The translations under genes and the position numbers were made by a program. A stretch of 64,000 nt of DNA, from NCBI GenBank assembly GCA_963700305.1, contig CAVOXB010000019.1, forward strand, positions 124,001 to 188,000. Direction: 5' to 3'. This DNA comes from Desulfomonile sp963700305. Its GTDB lineage: Bacteria; Desulfobacterota; Desulfomonilia; Desulfomonilales; Desulfomonilaceae. Below the pieces are notes generated by a model. It was not told the origin of the DNA, did not search any database, and was given only the letters and a program-made list of their open reading frames with translations. Below are positions 17,991 to 26,646 of the stretch, piece after piece. Position 1 is the first letter of the stretch. Each line of letters begins with the position of its first letter.

Positions 17991-18503
17991 TTACTGCGGA
18001 ACACTCTCTGGAAGCGCAAGAGAGGGACAAATCATTTTCATAACGCCGATATAAGGTCTGATGAGTTCGCCAACCTTGTCCAGATCTCGCTTTGTATCCG
18101 GTAAGACCTTTCCATCCCGAGAGGAAGACTTAAGTGCAGAAGCCATCATGGCTGTTATCGGGGTGATGAGTTCCATGACGAGTTTCGAGTTCTCATTGTC
18201 TTTGCCCGCATACTCCGTCATAGCTGCCAGAGAATCGGTCCACGATTTAGAAAGTTGAGCTATCTTTTCTTCTTCTGTGAGAGAAGTGGACTTAGACATT
18301 TCAAGCAACTGATTGATCTGTTTCTGAATGTTTTCGCAAACCACTGCCTGTCCCGGCTCAGTAGTTTGAGCTTGACAACATTCGATACCAGCGAACAACA
18401 CGAGCATTGCCGAAAACGTGAGTAGCGAGGCAAAAAGTCGCGCCAGCCGATCAAACATGAAAGCACGAGCCACTCTTCCCCATGATGAGAAGCTTATGAT
18501 CAT
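17991..18503 (-). CDS. Secreted hypothetical protein, 170 aa
   Basis: I place the start at ATG 18503, with AGGAG twelve bases upstream; longer forms lack a ribosome site. Residues 10-45 form a signal peptide with a hydrophobic core (LFASLLTFSAMLVLFAGIECCQAQ). A double Cys follows the core, so lipidation is possible but not certain. The mature part is helical and charged, with three Cys. No family was recognised. It precedes the two PilZ genes on the same strand. Confidence 0.55.
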   Translation of the reverse strand: MIISFSSWGRVARAFMFDRLARLFASLLTFSAMLVLFAGIECCQAQTTEPGQAVVCENIQKQINQLLEMSKSTSLTEEEKIAQLSKSWTDSLAAMTEYAGKDNENSKLVMELITPITAMMASALKSSSRDGKVLPDTKRDLDKVGELIRPYIGVMKMICPSLALPESVPQ

Positions 18504-18680
18504 TTCGGCAAATTTCTCCTTTTGTTCTTTTGCCCAGGAGTGTGCCACAGTCTGAAGTCCATAGTCAAATCTTTTCACCCGCGACTTACGCCATAAATAG
18601 GCGTTTGATTGGCTTCCAGTTTGTTCAGTTTTTTGATAGAACTTCTCTGGAATCCTGCTGGCATGGTTGGGAGGTTAAAT

Positions 18681-19415
18681 TTGGATACGAAAGAGTTGAA
18701 AGACCTGGCGTGCACTTACGGGGCTGATTTTGTGCGAATAGCGGACCTTGCTCTTCTCAATGGGATACAGACACAGCCTGAAGACCTTCTCAAAGGTTAC
18801 ACCAGGGCTGTAAGCATAGGCATAAGGTTGTCCGATGGAGTCATCGATCCCATTGTGGACTCGCCTACTCCGCTATATCAGCAACACTACCTCCGAGTAA
18901 ACGACCGCCTCGACGATATTGCGGTCCGAATTACTCAGTATCTTCAGAGATCCGGAGCAAAAGCACTGCCTGTACCTGCGTCTCAACTTCTCGACAAGGA
19001 TGATTGGACCTCCTACATATCTCACAAGGCAGTGGCTCTCGCAGCTGGCTTGGGCTGGCAGGGCAAGAGCCTGCTTATAGTCAATCCTGAATGTGGCCCT
19101 CGCCTCAGGCTTGTCACGGTGCTTACCGATGCAGGTTTGGAACCTGACAAGCCACTCAAGAATCGTTGCGGTAAGTGTAAGGCTTGCACTGAAGCATGTC
19201 CCGCTCAAGCTATAAAAGGCGCAAATACCGATTACCATTTCCGAGACAGGGATGAGGCCCTCTACTTTCAACGATGCGTCGACAAAGTGGTAGGCGATTT
19301 CGCCAAAAGACCTTTCATAGAAAAACCTATCTGCGGCGTCTGCATCAGAGCATGTCCCTGGGGAGCCAAAAAGAAGAAGCCCAAGTCGCGTGGCGGAGCG
19401 GGCAAGATTGGGTGA
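18681..19415 (+). CDS. QueG-like 4Fe-4S protein
   Basis: A protein of 244 aa from TTG 18681, which has GGGAGG at six bases; an upstream in-frame start at 18609 lacks one. The middle section (SHKAVALAAGLGWQGKSLLIVNPECGPRLRL) and the cluster motif CGKCKACTEACPAQAI followed by CGVCIRACPWG match epoxyqueuosine reductase QueG and its relatives. It is shorter than QueG (about 350 aa) and lacks part of the N-terminal cobalamin domain and the C-terminal HEAT repeats, so it may be one of the uncharacterised reductive paralogues rather than the tRNA enzyme. Confidence 0.7.
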   Translation: MDTKELKDLACTYGADFVRIADLALLNGIQTQPEDLLKGYTRAVSIGIRLSDGVIDPIVDSPTPLYQQHYLRVNDRLDDIAVRITQYLQRSGAKALPVPASQLLDKDDWTSYISHKAVALAAGLGWQGKSLLIVNPECGPRLRLVTVLTDAGLEPDKPLKNRCGKCKACTEACPAQAIKGANTDYHFRDRDEALYFQRCVDKVVGDFAKRPFIEKPICGVCIRACPWGAKKKKPKSRGGAGKIG

Positions 19416-19443
19416 ACCTTCTTTGTGTAAAGAAGGTTCACCC
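19410..19443 (+). terminator. Long hairpin at the end of the QueG-like gene
   Basis: A 15-base perfect stem (GGGTGAACCTTCTTT pairing with AAAGAAGGTTCACCC) around a GTGT loop. The stop codon lies inside the left arm. There is no clear T tract after it, so it may stop or protect transcripts rather than act as a classical terminator. Confidence 0.55.
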
Positions 19444-19529
19444 AAACCCCTTCCAAGAAACTCTAACACTTGTCGGAACCCACATTTCTCATCTAGAAAT
19501 ATGGATTCCGACAAATGCTATTCTTTTTT

Positions 19530-19660
19530 TCTCGTTCCCAGGCTTCTGCCTGGGAATGCCTGGCCTGGAGGCTCTGCCTCCATTATTGTCTTCACAATAA
19601 CAAAAGCATTTTTTCCCGGGCAGAACCCGGCAGCTGTGGGTTCCCATGAGCGTGGGAACT
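19530..19660. repeat. Intergenic palindromic repeat, family A
   Basis: Contains three short hairpins: CCCAGGCTTCTGCCTGGG, GGAGGCTCTGCCTCC and GTTCCCATGAGCGTGGGAAC. Related pieces occur at 38542-38596 (in reverse order) and, decayed, near 31817-31900. Confidence 0.65.
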
Positions 19661-19708
19661 AGAAAGTACATGGAAGTCTCTAAAAAAATGGAATTTACGG
19701 AGAGGTTC

Positions 19709-20266
19709 ATGGGATCATCTGATCGCGAACTATCATGGGAACTAATGGACAGTCGAGAAGACAGAAAATACGGTCTGTTTTCAATAAACATCAACAGGAG
19801 CAAATCCCCCAGGACCGGTGAAATTCACGAATTCCAGGTACTCAATAGTCCCGACTGGGTAGCCGTCATACCGGTGACAGCGGATAATAACTTGATCCTG
19901 GTGAATCAGTTTAGGCATGGGAGTGGAGAGCTTTCCCTCGAACCTCCTGGCGGCTTGGCAAAGCGTGGTCAAAGTCCTGAACAAAGCGCCAGAGAAGAAC
20001 TTGAAGAGGAAACAGGCTACATAGCGGATAATTTTGAGCTCCTAGGCTTGCTTGATCCATTCCCAGCCATATTCAACAACAAGTTTTACGTATATTGCGC
20101 TAGAGACGCCCGGCCCGCAGGCAAGCTAAATCCCGACGAGACCGAAGAAATAGAAACCGTGCTCATTCCAGTTGAGGACCTCAGGGAGTATATTCGGTCG
20201 GGAAAAATAACTTGCGCAGTGATGATAGCTGCTCTGCATTTGTTTTTGGATCGGGAAAACGGATGA
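19709..20266 (+). CDS. Nudix hydrolase (ADP-ribose pyrophosphatase-like)
   Basis: A protein of 185 aa when started at ATG 19709, which has GGAGAGG just upstream; ATG 19688 is possible but has no ribosome site. The Nudix box is present as GGLAKRGQSPEQSAREELEE followed by ETGY, with the REXXEE metal-binding core, and upstream LVNQFRHGSGELSLEPPGG matches ADP-ribose pyrophosphatases. It would cleave a nucleoside diphosphate linked to another group, most likely ADP-ribose. It is convergent with the TetR gene. Confidence 0.8.
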   Translation: MGSSDRELSWELMDSREDRKYGLFSININRSKSPRTGEIHEFQVLNSPDWVAVIPVTADNNLILVNQFRHGSGELSLEPPGGLAKRGQSPEQSAREELEEETGYIADNFELLGLLDPFPAIFNNKFYVYCARDARPAGKLNPDETEEIETVLIPVEDLREYIRSGKITCAVMIAALHLFLDRENG

Positions 20267-20342
20267 GCTTGGCTACCACTCTGCTATTTGATGCTTTTTG
20301 GTTTGACACCGACAATTTGGCCGGCACGGTGGTCGGCCGCCA

Positions 20343-20951
20343 CTAATTGAATGCGGCAAAACGTAGAGCTATTAACTGAGCAAGCTTTTTCGTGTGCTGA
20401 CGGATCTCCTCCTGACTCCTGCCCGGATATTGCGCATAGGTGATCATTATGCCGTTCAAGGCCGAAAAGAGGGCATGAGCAGTCAGGCGAGTCTGATCCT
20501 TTATACCCTCGGATTCAAGAATGGCCTCGATCCTGTCCATCAAGGCTCGCGTGACGAGATTTAACTTCTCAGTCGCCTGGGAACCAAGTTTCCCGCCCGC
20601 CATAAAATGTGCCATCATTTGATAGTAAGTCATGTTCTCGTTGAGATAATCGATATAGATCTCACAAAGACGATCAAGAGAACAGCGCCGATCTTTCTGC
20701 TTCTCGACTTCCAGAAGTTGAGTTACCTCTTCGGTTCCTTTAACAAAAACATCCAAAAATAGCTCATCAAGATTCGCATAATAATTGTAGATCGTACCTA
20801 TGCTCACTTCTGCTGATTTCGCAATTTCCCTGACGGTGACGCTTCTAAAGTCTTTCTCCGCAAAGAGCTTTTGTGCAGCACCAAGAATTAATTTGCGTCT
20901 GCTCTTACGCTCCTGTTGTTTGATTTCAGCCAGTCCGCCCATGAGACTCAT
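20343..20951 (-). CDS. TetR-family transcriptional regulator
   Basis: A protein of 202 aa from ATG 20951, preceded by GAGGG at ideal spacing; ATG 20966, which touches the upstream stop, is less well placed. The N-terminal helix-turn-helix is typical (LILGAAQKLFAEKDFRSVTVREIAKSAEVSIGTIYNYYANLDELF, about residues 20-65). The rest is an all-helical ligand domain. It is the last gene of a three-gene minus-strand operon with the amidohydrolase and acyl-CoA dehydrogenase, so it probably represses that operon and responds to an acyl-CoA or acid intermediate. A palindrome that could be its operator lies in the operon promoter at 23205-23217. Confidence 0.85.
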   Translation of the reverse strand: MSLMGGLAEIKQQERKSRRKLILGAAQKLFAEKDFRSVTVREIAKSAEVSIGTIYNYYANLDELFLDVFVKGTEEVTQLLEVEKQKDRRCSLDRLCEIYIDYLNENMTYYQMMAHFMAGGKLGSQATEKLNLVTRALMDRIEAILESEGIKDQTRLTAHALFSALNGIMITYAQYPGRSQEEIRQHTKKLAQLIALRFAAFN

Positions 20952-20966
20952 TAGTTTCCCTCGCAT

Positions 20967-21794
20967 TTAACCCAGATTGAAGACCTTTTGAGCATTGCCG
21001 TAAAGAAACAGACCCTTCACGTCATCATCAGTTATGAGCTCATCCAGTCCCTTTAAGCATTGGGCTGCAGTGATCATGGGATAGTTTGTCCCAAAGAGGA
21101 CTTTTTTCCGGCCGTTCTTGTTGAGATACTGCACCAATTCCGCTGGATATCGTTTCGCAGTATATGCCGAGGTATCAATGAACACATTTGTGTGCTTTGT
21201 CGCAACAGCAATCATCTCTAATGTCCAAGGATACCCAATGTGGCCGCACACCATTCTAAGTTCAGGAAATTCAATTGCCACCTCGTCGATGTATGGGATC
21301 GGGCGGCCCGTTTCTGACGGACACAAAGGGCCGGTATGCCCAACCTGAAGACATACTGGAATATCAAGCTGAACACACTCAGCATAAAGAGGATAATAGC
21401 GCCGATCCGTAGGGGGCAAATTCCAAAGCCACTGGACTATTCTAAGCCCTTTGAATCCCAACTCGTTTATGCAACGCCTGAGCTCACGAATCGCGGCCAT
21501 TGGTCTGTACAGGTCCACTGAGCCAATTCCCACCAGGCGATCCGGAAATTTCTCGACGAATGACGCCACTTCATCATTAGAGATGAGCGGACCTTGAGGC
21601 CCCCACCAAGCGCTGACCAAGCCTTTTCCGACTTGGGCCTGATCCATTGCAGCTATAGTGAATTCCACCGGGATCTCAGTGGTTGCTTTTTCCATTCCTG
21701 TCCATCTGCGCAACGATTCGAACATCGGATGATTGATGAAATCCGGAGTCGGATGTTGCATCCAAACGTCGATAATCTTGTTCGAGGGTGTCAT
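20967..21794 (-). CDS. Amidohydrolase-2-type metal-dependent hydrolase or decarboxylase
   Basis: A protein of 275 aa, start supported by AAGGAAG. The TIM-barrel pattern of the amidohydrolase 2 family is visible: an early VWMQHPTP in place of the common HxH, VCLQVGHTG with a metal-ligand His, RMVCGHIGYPW, and a late FGTNYPM. The first HxH is not clear here, so metal binding may differ from textbook members. Relatives act on aromatic or alicyclic acids in anaerobes. It sits between an acyl-CoA dehydrogenase and a TetR gene and probably serves the same catabolic pathway. Confidence 0.75.
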   Translation of the reverse strand: MTPSNKIIDVWMQHPTPDFINHPMFESLRRWTGMEKATTEIPVEFTIAAMDQAQVGKGLVSAWWGPQGPLISNDEVASFVEKFPDRLVGIGSVDLYRPMAAIRELRRCINELGFKGLRIVQWLWNLPPTDRRYYPLYAECVQLDIPVCLQVGHTGPLCPSETGRPIPYIDEVAIEFPELRMVCGHIGYPWTLEMIAVATKHTNVFIDTSAYTAKRYPAELVQYLNKNGRKKVLFGTNYPMITAAQCLKGLDELITDDDVKGLFLYGNAQKVFNLG

Positions 21795-21831
21795 CGATTC
21801 TTCCTTTCTTCATGACAGACATGTTAGCAAT

Positions 21832-23124
21832 TTAGACAGTCTGCGAAGTCTTGGCGGAATCCCCCTGATTGTGGATATTCCACATATCTTCATCGCTGTA
21901 GCAACGCTCGCTTTCATCGGGGTTCATAGCGTCCTTTTCCATCTTGCGACGGTCATAGGCGGGATCCAACACCTCATTGTAATATTCGTGCTGTATGAGC
22001 AAGTTCATGATCTGGGTGGTTCCGGTCCATATCATAGCGAGTCGCATATCTCTTAAAGCACGTTCGATTGGAAATACGTCGGTGTATCCGATTCCGCCCA
22101 TGATCTGCATGGCGTTGTTCACCACACTCCAAGCGGCTTCAGTGGCGAATCGTTTAGCCTCACTGACCAAGCGGCGGGCATATGGATAATTTTCATCCAC
22201 CGCACGAGCTGCCAGATAGGTGAGTCCTCTGGCTGCATCCAGTTGAGTGATGGAATCCGCGACCATGAAATTTACGGCTTGAAATTCTCGAATCGGTTGG
22301 CCGAAAGCTTTACGCCTGTTGGAATATCTGACCGCCAAATCGAGAGCGCCCCATACTCCCAGACAAGCAGCGGCAGACGTAAGACGCTCGGGAATCATCA
22401 TACGATTGAAGCAGAAGGCCCCGCCGTGCAGTTCACCGACGAGATTGCTTTTCGGCACTTTGACGTCTCTGAAAACCAGCCTGCCTGTACCGCCGCCTTT
22501 GCACCCCATCAGGCCGTAGAGATACTCTGTTTCCACGCCATGTCCCTTATCAACTATCAACAGGCTCAGACGATTGTATTTGTGCGCATTTGGTTCATAA
22601 TTCGTACGGCAGTAGACCAGAAAAAAGTCAGAGCCCTCTGCCCCGACGACAAAGCGTTTTTGACCCGTGAGAACGAAATGGTCGCCATCGAGAACCGCCC
22701 TGGTGGTAGCTCCGAAGAAATCAGAGCCTCCCCTCGGCTCGGTCAAGGCTTCGGCAGCCACGAGCTTTCCTTCCAGATACGGCTTGAGGTATTTTTCCTT
22801 TTGCTCCTCAGTGCCGAACATGTTCAAAGCTTCACCGATGATGGAAGGCATGACAAAAGCGCAACCAAGAGCCATCCCCAGACAGCCGATTTCTTCGCTC
22901 GCTGCCACTTCTGCGACCCAGCTCATTTCTCTTCCGCCGTATTGCTTGGGGAAGCGGATGCCGCGTAGATTTCGTTTGGCCAGTTTTTCCACAAAATCTC
23001 GAGGATACGTGATTTCGTTCTTGTCCATTTTTCTTAGGAAATCACTAGTGATCTCCGTTCGTACAAAATCCTTTGCCTCTTCCCTCAATGCTCGTTCGTC
23101 GGGAGTAAGTAAGAAATCGTACAT
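21832..23124 (-). CDS. Acyl-CoA dehydrogenase
   Basis: A protein of 430 aa. ATG 23124 (MYDFLLTPDERALREEAKDF) has AGGA at good spacing and matches the usual N-terminus; the longer frame upstream lies over the promoter. Family signatures are present: ALTEPRGGSDFFGATTRAVLDGDHFVLTGQKRFV for the flavin/substrate region, the helix AFGQPIREFQAVNFMVADS, and MQIMGGIGYTDVFPIERALRDMR near the end. It oxidises an acyl-CoA at the alpha-beta bond and passes electrons to an electron-transfer flavoprotein. It is the first gene of the operon. Confidence 0.9.
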   Translation of the reverse strand: MYDFLLTPDERALREEAKDFVRTEITSDFLRKMDKNEITYPRDFVEKLAKRNLRGIRFPKQYGGREMSWVAEVAASEEIGCLGMALGCAFVMPSIIGEALNMFGTEEQKEKYLKPYLEGKLVAAEALTEPRGGSDFFGATTRAVLDGDHFVLTGQKRFVVGAEGSDFFLVYCRTNYEPNAHKYNRLSLLIVDKGHGVETEYLYGLMGCKGGGTGRLVFRDVKVPKSNLVGELHGGAFCFNRMMIPERLTSAAACLGVWGALDLAVRYSNRRKAFGQPIREFQAVNFMVADSITQLDAARGLTYLAARAVDENYPYARRLVSEAKRFATEAAWSVVNNAMQIMGGIGYTDVFPIERALRDMRLAMIWTGTTQIMNLLIQHEYYNEVLDPAYDRRKMEKDAMNPDESERCYSDEDMWNIHNQGDSAKTSQTV

Positions 23125-23197
23125 GGACTTTTTCCTTTCGCATTTGATGATGAAATCCGAGCCGCACGGATGGTCAGCTGTATGATGAACATAGATC

Positions 23198-23226
23198 ATT
23201 ATTATGAACAGTGTTCAGGCTGTCAA
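23198..23226 (-). promoter_or_regulatory. Sigma-70 promoter with overlapping palindromic operator
   Basis: On the minus strand, TTGACA (23221-23226) and AATAAT (23198-23203) are exactly 17 bases apart, a near-consensus promoter pointing at the acyl-CoA dehydrogenase. The spacer holds the perfect 13-base palindrome TGAACAGTGTTCA (23205-23217), and another TGAACA half-site follows at 23186-23191. A TetR dimer bound there would block RNA polymerase. The regulator at the end of the operon is the obvious candidate. Confidence 0.75.
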
Positions 23227-23283
23227 GACATAATTGCGTCCCCGCTCGGGATTGCAAAAGCAGGCTGACACTTATCGTTCATT

Positions 23284-23354
23284 TGTGGGGCAGGCTTTCC
23301 AGCCTGCCATTATTGGCTTTCTGGGCCTGACAGGCTGGAAAGCCTGCCCCACAA
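23284..23354. repeat. Palindromic repeat, family B, copy 1
   Basis: A long inverted repeat: TGGGGCAGGCTTTCCAGCC on the left and its complement on the right, around a loop that begins ATTATTGG. Other copies are at 31735-31804 and 42427-42496. Confidence 0.85.
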
Positions 23355-23487
23355 TTTCCTGGAATTGCCTGGAGCGAACATGTCCCGCCCTGAGAGATTG
23401 CACAGCTGATCAAATCCATATTGCGAATAGAACAGAATGGATTAAACTGATAAGAGATACATACAGATAGAGCGAGCGACCAATGTC

Positions 23488-24165
23488 ATGAATCTCTTAA
23501 CTTTTGCTCTAATAGCTCTAGTCTTGGTTCCAACGGGTTTCGCAACTGACTCCAGGGCTGATAGCGACTCCACTCAGGGGGTGGAACAATCCTCTGTTGG
23601 AAACCCCGCAGACCGTACTTCTCCCGAACGTAAGTTTCCCATAGAAGCGCCGCCTGCATCGGAGGTATTGCCTCGGCTCAGGAAAATGACAGACTCTCGC
23701 TCGCCTGTTCAGGAAAAGAAAACGACGGAGTCTCCACAGGTTAAGATGCTTCGGCGGCTAACAGGACAGGGAGCGTACGTTGCGCTGGCTGAACCACAGT
23801 GCTTTCGTGCGATACCGACTCGGGATGAATTCTTGAACATGGTCAAGAACAACCCTGCTGATGCGAATCAGATTTTGCAAAGGTGCAATGTAGACCTAAC
23901 AGGCAGCTCCCCTCTTCCTCAATTGCCTGTCGGGTCTCGTCAACTGCCTGAAGACACGCGGCAGCGCCCCGTTCAGACCTGGGGGAACAACTATCCAAGC
24001 GCCTCACCCGTTTCTCAATGGTCCAGAGTCCAGTGGGGGCTCAATCTGAAGACTCGTCGGCTAGAGTCTTATTACAGCCTAAGTAACCAGATCGGCAATT
24101 CCAGTCTTGGCCTGAGGCTCGGCCGAGGGAAGCATACCTTGCAGCAATACTACAAAATAAAATAG
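23488..24165 (+). CDS. Secreted hypothetical protein, 225 aa
   Basis: An N-terminal signal peptide (LLTFALIALVLVPTGFA) is followed by a low-complexity, Pro/Ser-rich region to about residue 75. A conserved-looking block with a Cys pair comes next (ECFRAIP-like PQCFRAIPTRDEFLNMV and ILQRCNVDL), then a tail rich in aromatic residues that could form beta strands. I do not recognise the family. It stands alone between repeats and small genes, so its role is unknown beyond likely export. Confidence 0.6.
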   Translation: MNLLTFALIALVLVPTGFATDSRADSDSTQGVEQSSVGNPADRTSPERKFPIEAPPASEVLPRLRKMTDSRSPVQEKKTTESPQVKMLRRLTGQGAYVALAEPQCFRAIPTRDEFLNMVKNNPADANQILQRCNVDLTGSSPLPQLPVGSRQLPEDTRQRPVQTWGNNYPSASPVSQWSRVQWGLNLKTRRLESYYSLSNQIGNSSLGLRLGRGKHTLQQYYKIK

Positions 24166-24204
24166 ACCCACAGTACATGTCGGAATAGTTCTCCCAGGTC
24201 AAAG

Positions 24205-24408
24205 ATGGCGAAACCTCATGACCTGGGAGTGACAGCGTTCATGAAAGCTTCCATGAACGGGCTCTCGACCGCCGTGAAGCTTCTTCTGGAAAAGAGAGAC
24301 GATATCAACGCAAGTGACAGTCGTGGCGTTTCGGCATTGTACAGGGCGTCTGCCATTGGTCACTAAGCTATCGTGGGTTTGCTCAAAGCCCACGGAACGA
24401 AGGAATAA
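24205..24408 (+). pseudogene. Ankyrin-repeat remnant with in-frame stop
   Basis: The frame from ATG 24205 encodes one and a half ankyrin repeats (VTAFMKASMNGLSTAVKLLLEK, then VSALYRASAIGH). It meets a TAA at 24364-24366, and then continues in the same frame (AIVGLLKAHGTKE) to a second TAA at 24406-24408. The stop replaces a residue inside a normal repeat. It may be a decayed gene fragment or a substitution error. Confidence 0.6.
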
Positions 24409-24476
24409 GGGGACATCATGCGATTGTTCAGTCCAAATGCTGTCGATGTGGTAATCAATTTGTTGTGGAAGGCTCC

Positions 24477-24806
24477 ATGGAAACCGTAAACGCCAAGACT
24501 GCCGTCACTTTCGTTTGTCTCGGGTTCATAGTCATTGCCGTGAGTATCCCGTTGTACCTCGGCAAGATCAAGATGAACGGGGTTTATGGCTTTCGTATTC
24601 GGAAGGCTTTTGAATCCGAGGAGAATTGGTACACGATCAACAGTTACGGCGCTAAATTACTTATGTGTTGGGCATTATGTGTCATGATCGTCGGGATCGT
24701 GTGCCTTTTTATCGCTCCGCAATGGGTGCTCACAGTTTCAAAGCTTACTTTTCTATCTGTGATTGTCCCGATTGTCCAAACTTTCCGCTACGCAAGGCGC
24801 CTATAG
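24477..24806 (+). CDS. SdpI-like membrane protein
   Basis: A protein of 109 aa with a GGAAGG ribosome site just before ATG 24477. It has three membrane helices. The motif between the first two (GVYGFRIRKAFESEENWYTIN) matches the SdpI/YhfL family, in which this segment binds the membrane face. SdpI is an immunity and signalling protein of Bacillus; in other bacteria the family has no fixed role. It may protect the envelope or sense it. No toxin gene is visible beside it. Confidence 0.65.
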   Translation: METVNAKTAVTFVCLGFIVIAVSIPLYLGKIKMNGVYGFRIRKAFESEENWYTINSYGAKLLMCWALCVMIVGIVCLFIAPQWVLTVSKLTFLSVIVPIVQTFRYARRL

Positions 24807-25030
24807 GCGATAGACAAGTCGAATTTCGAGGGGCATTCTCTAGGTTTTTGCTTCCCCGACGCATCGGGGGACTGATTTGGAACTGGATTTGGAACTGAGA
24901 CACTCATGTAAAGAATTGCTTTTGATGCAATTGTGCATTCATTTATAGATATGGCGTGAGATCAAGCAACGGGAGAAGCGTCGTGAGCAAGATTGGAATT
25001 TCGTTGCAAGGATTTTTAAAGAGTCCTGTT

Positions 25031-26646
25031 ATGACAAAAACTCTCAAAACTTACCGCAAGAAACGCGATTTCGACCGGACCCCGGAACCGGAAGGAACAG
25101 CCCGACTTTCCGAGGGATTGCCGATTTTTGTAATTCAGAAACACGACGCCAGGAATTTGCATTACGATTTCCGATTGGAAGTCGATGGAGTGCTGAAATC
25201 CTGGGCCATACCCAAAGGACCCACTGCCGATCCATCAGTAAAGAGGCTCGCTGTTGCCACAGAGGATCATCCGATGGAATATGGCGATTTCGAGGGATTC
25301 ATTCCCGAAGGTGGGTACGGAGCCGGACCGGTCCTCGTCTGGGACACGGGGCCTTACCTGAATCTTACTGAGAAAAAGGGGCAGCAGCTTTCTATGGAGT
25401 CAGCTCTGGAGCATGGCCATGTGACCATATGGCTCCAGGGTGAAAGACTCAAAGGAGCATATTCACTCAATCGATTCAGGACCGGCAAGCAGGAGCAATG
25501 GCTTCTGGTAAAAGTCAAGGACAAGCACGCAAACGCGTGGGATCTTATAGCGGAGTTCCAGGACTCTGTGCTGACCGGACGGACATTGGAGGAAATATCA
25601 AACGAATCAGTGGCTACAGAGCACAAAAAGGCCTCCGGATCACGTGGGAAAAAGCGCACAAAGAAAACCGAGCGCAATGCTGATCCGTTCCCGGAACATA
25701 TAGCGCCCATGCTCGCTTTGCAGTCAAAAATTCCCTCGCGGCCACAGACATACGGATTTGAATACAAATGGGACGGTATTCGGGCCATCTGTTACTGGAA
25801 CGGAGAGAAACTTAGGATTGAAAGCCGTAATCTCCTGGAGATCACTTTTCGCTGGCCGGAACTGCAGGCGCTGAGTAAAGTTCTGGGCCTAAGGCGGTCA
25901 TTGATGGCGAAATAGTGGCGCTTGATCCAGAAGGCAAAGTGAATTTCGGCCTTCTTGCGGAACGAATGCATCTATCCAAAACACCGACTGCATCCAAAAT
26001 GCAGCGTGTGCCAATAGCTTTTATGATTTTTGACTTGATTGACCCGGATAATCGCGGTCTCATGAAATTGCCCTATGTGGATCGGCGGCAATTGCTTGAG
26101 GAATTGAATCTGGATTCTGGCCACTGGCAAATCCCGCGTTTCCACGCGGAAGAAGGTGAGCCGATGCTTCGTGCCGCGTGGGAAAATGGACTCGAAGGAA
26201 TCGTCGCGAAGAAGCTCGACAGCGTCTATGAGCCCGGACGTAGGAGCGGCGCCTGGTTGAAGATCAAGCCTGTCAATCGCCAGGAATTGGTAATCGGAGG
26301 CTGGTTGCCGGAAAAAGGGTCGCTGGCCCGAGGAGTCGGTGCCCTTCTGGTTGGTTACTACGATGAATCGCATAACCTGCAGTTCGCCGGCAAAATAGGC
26401 ACAGGGTTTACTGAGGCCGGGAGAGCAGACCTGAAAAAACGCTTTGAGGGGATTCGCCGGGACAGATCGCCCTTTACCTCTACGCCGCAAAAGAACGCAA
26501 TTTACGTGGAACCCAAACTGGTGGCAGAGATTGAATTTCGTGAATGGACCTCAGACGGGCGCCTGCGCCATGCTTCGTTCAAAGGCTTGCGGGACGACAA
26601 GGACCCGAGGCAGGTGGTTCGCGAAGATGTGGGCATTACCTCATGA
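25031..26646 (+). CDS. ligD: ATP-dependent DNA ligase LigD, phosphoesterase-ligase part, one frame break
   Basis: Adding one G at 25885-25887 joins two frames into about 539 aa. The N-terminal 3'-phosphoesterase domain is clear (FVIQKHDARNLHYDFRLE, then HPMEYGDFEGFIPEGGYGAG). The adenylation domain follows with the active Lys in EYKWDGIRA, then AVIDGEIVA, GLEGIVAKKLDS, and the OB-fold part. It seals DNA ends in nonhomologous end joining, usually with Ku, which is not in this window. A GTG start at 24983 has a better ribosome site, but ATG 25031 fits homologues. Its stop overlaps the start of the polymerase gene (ATGA). Confidence 0.85.
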
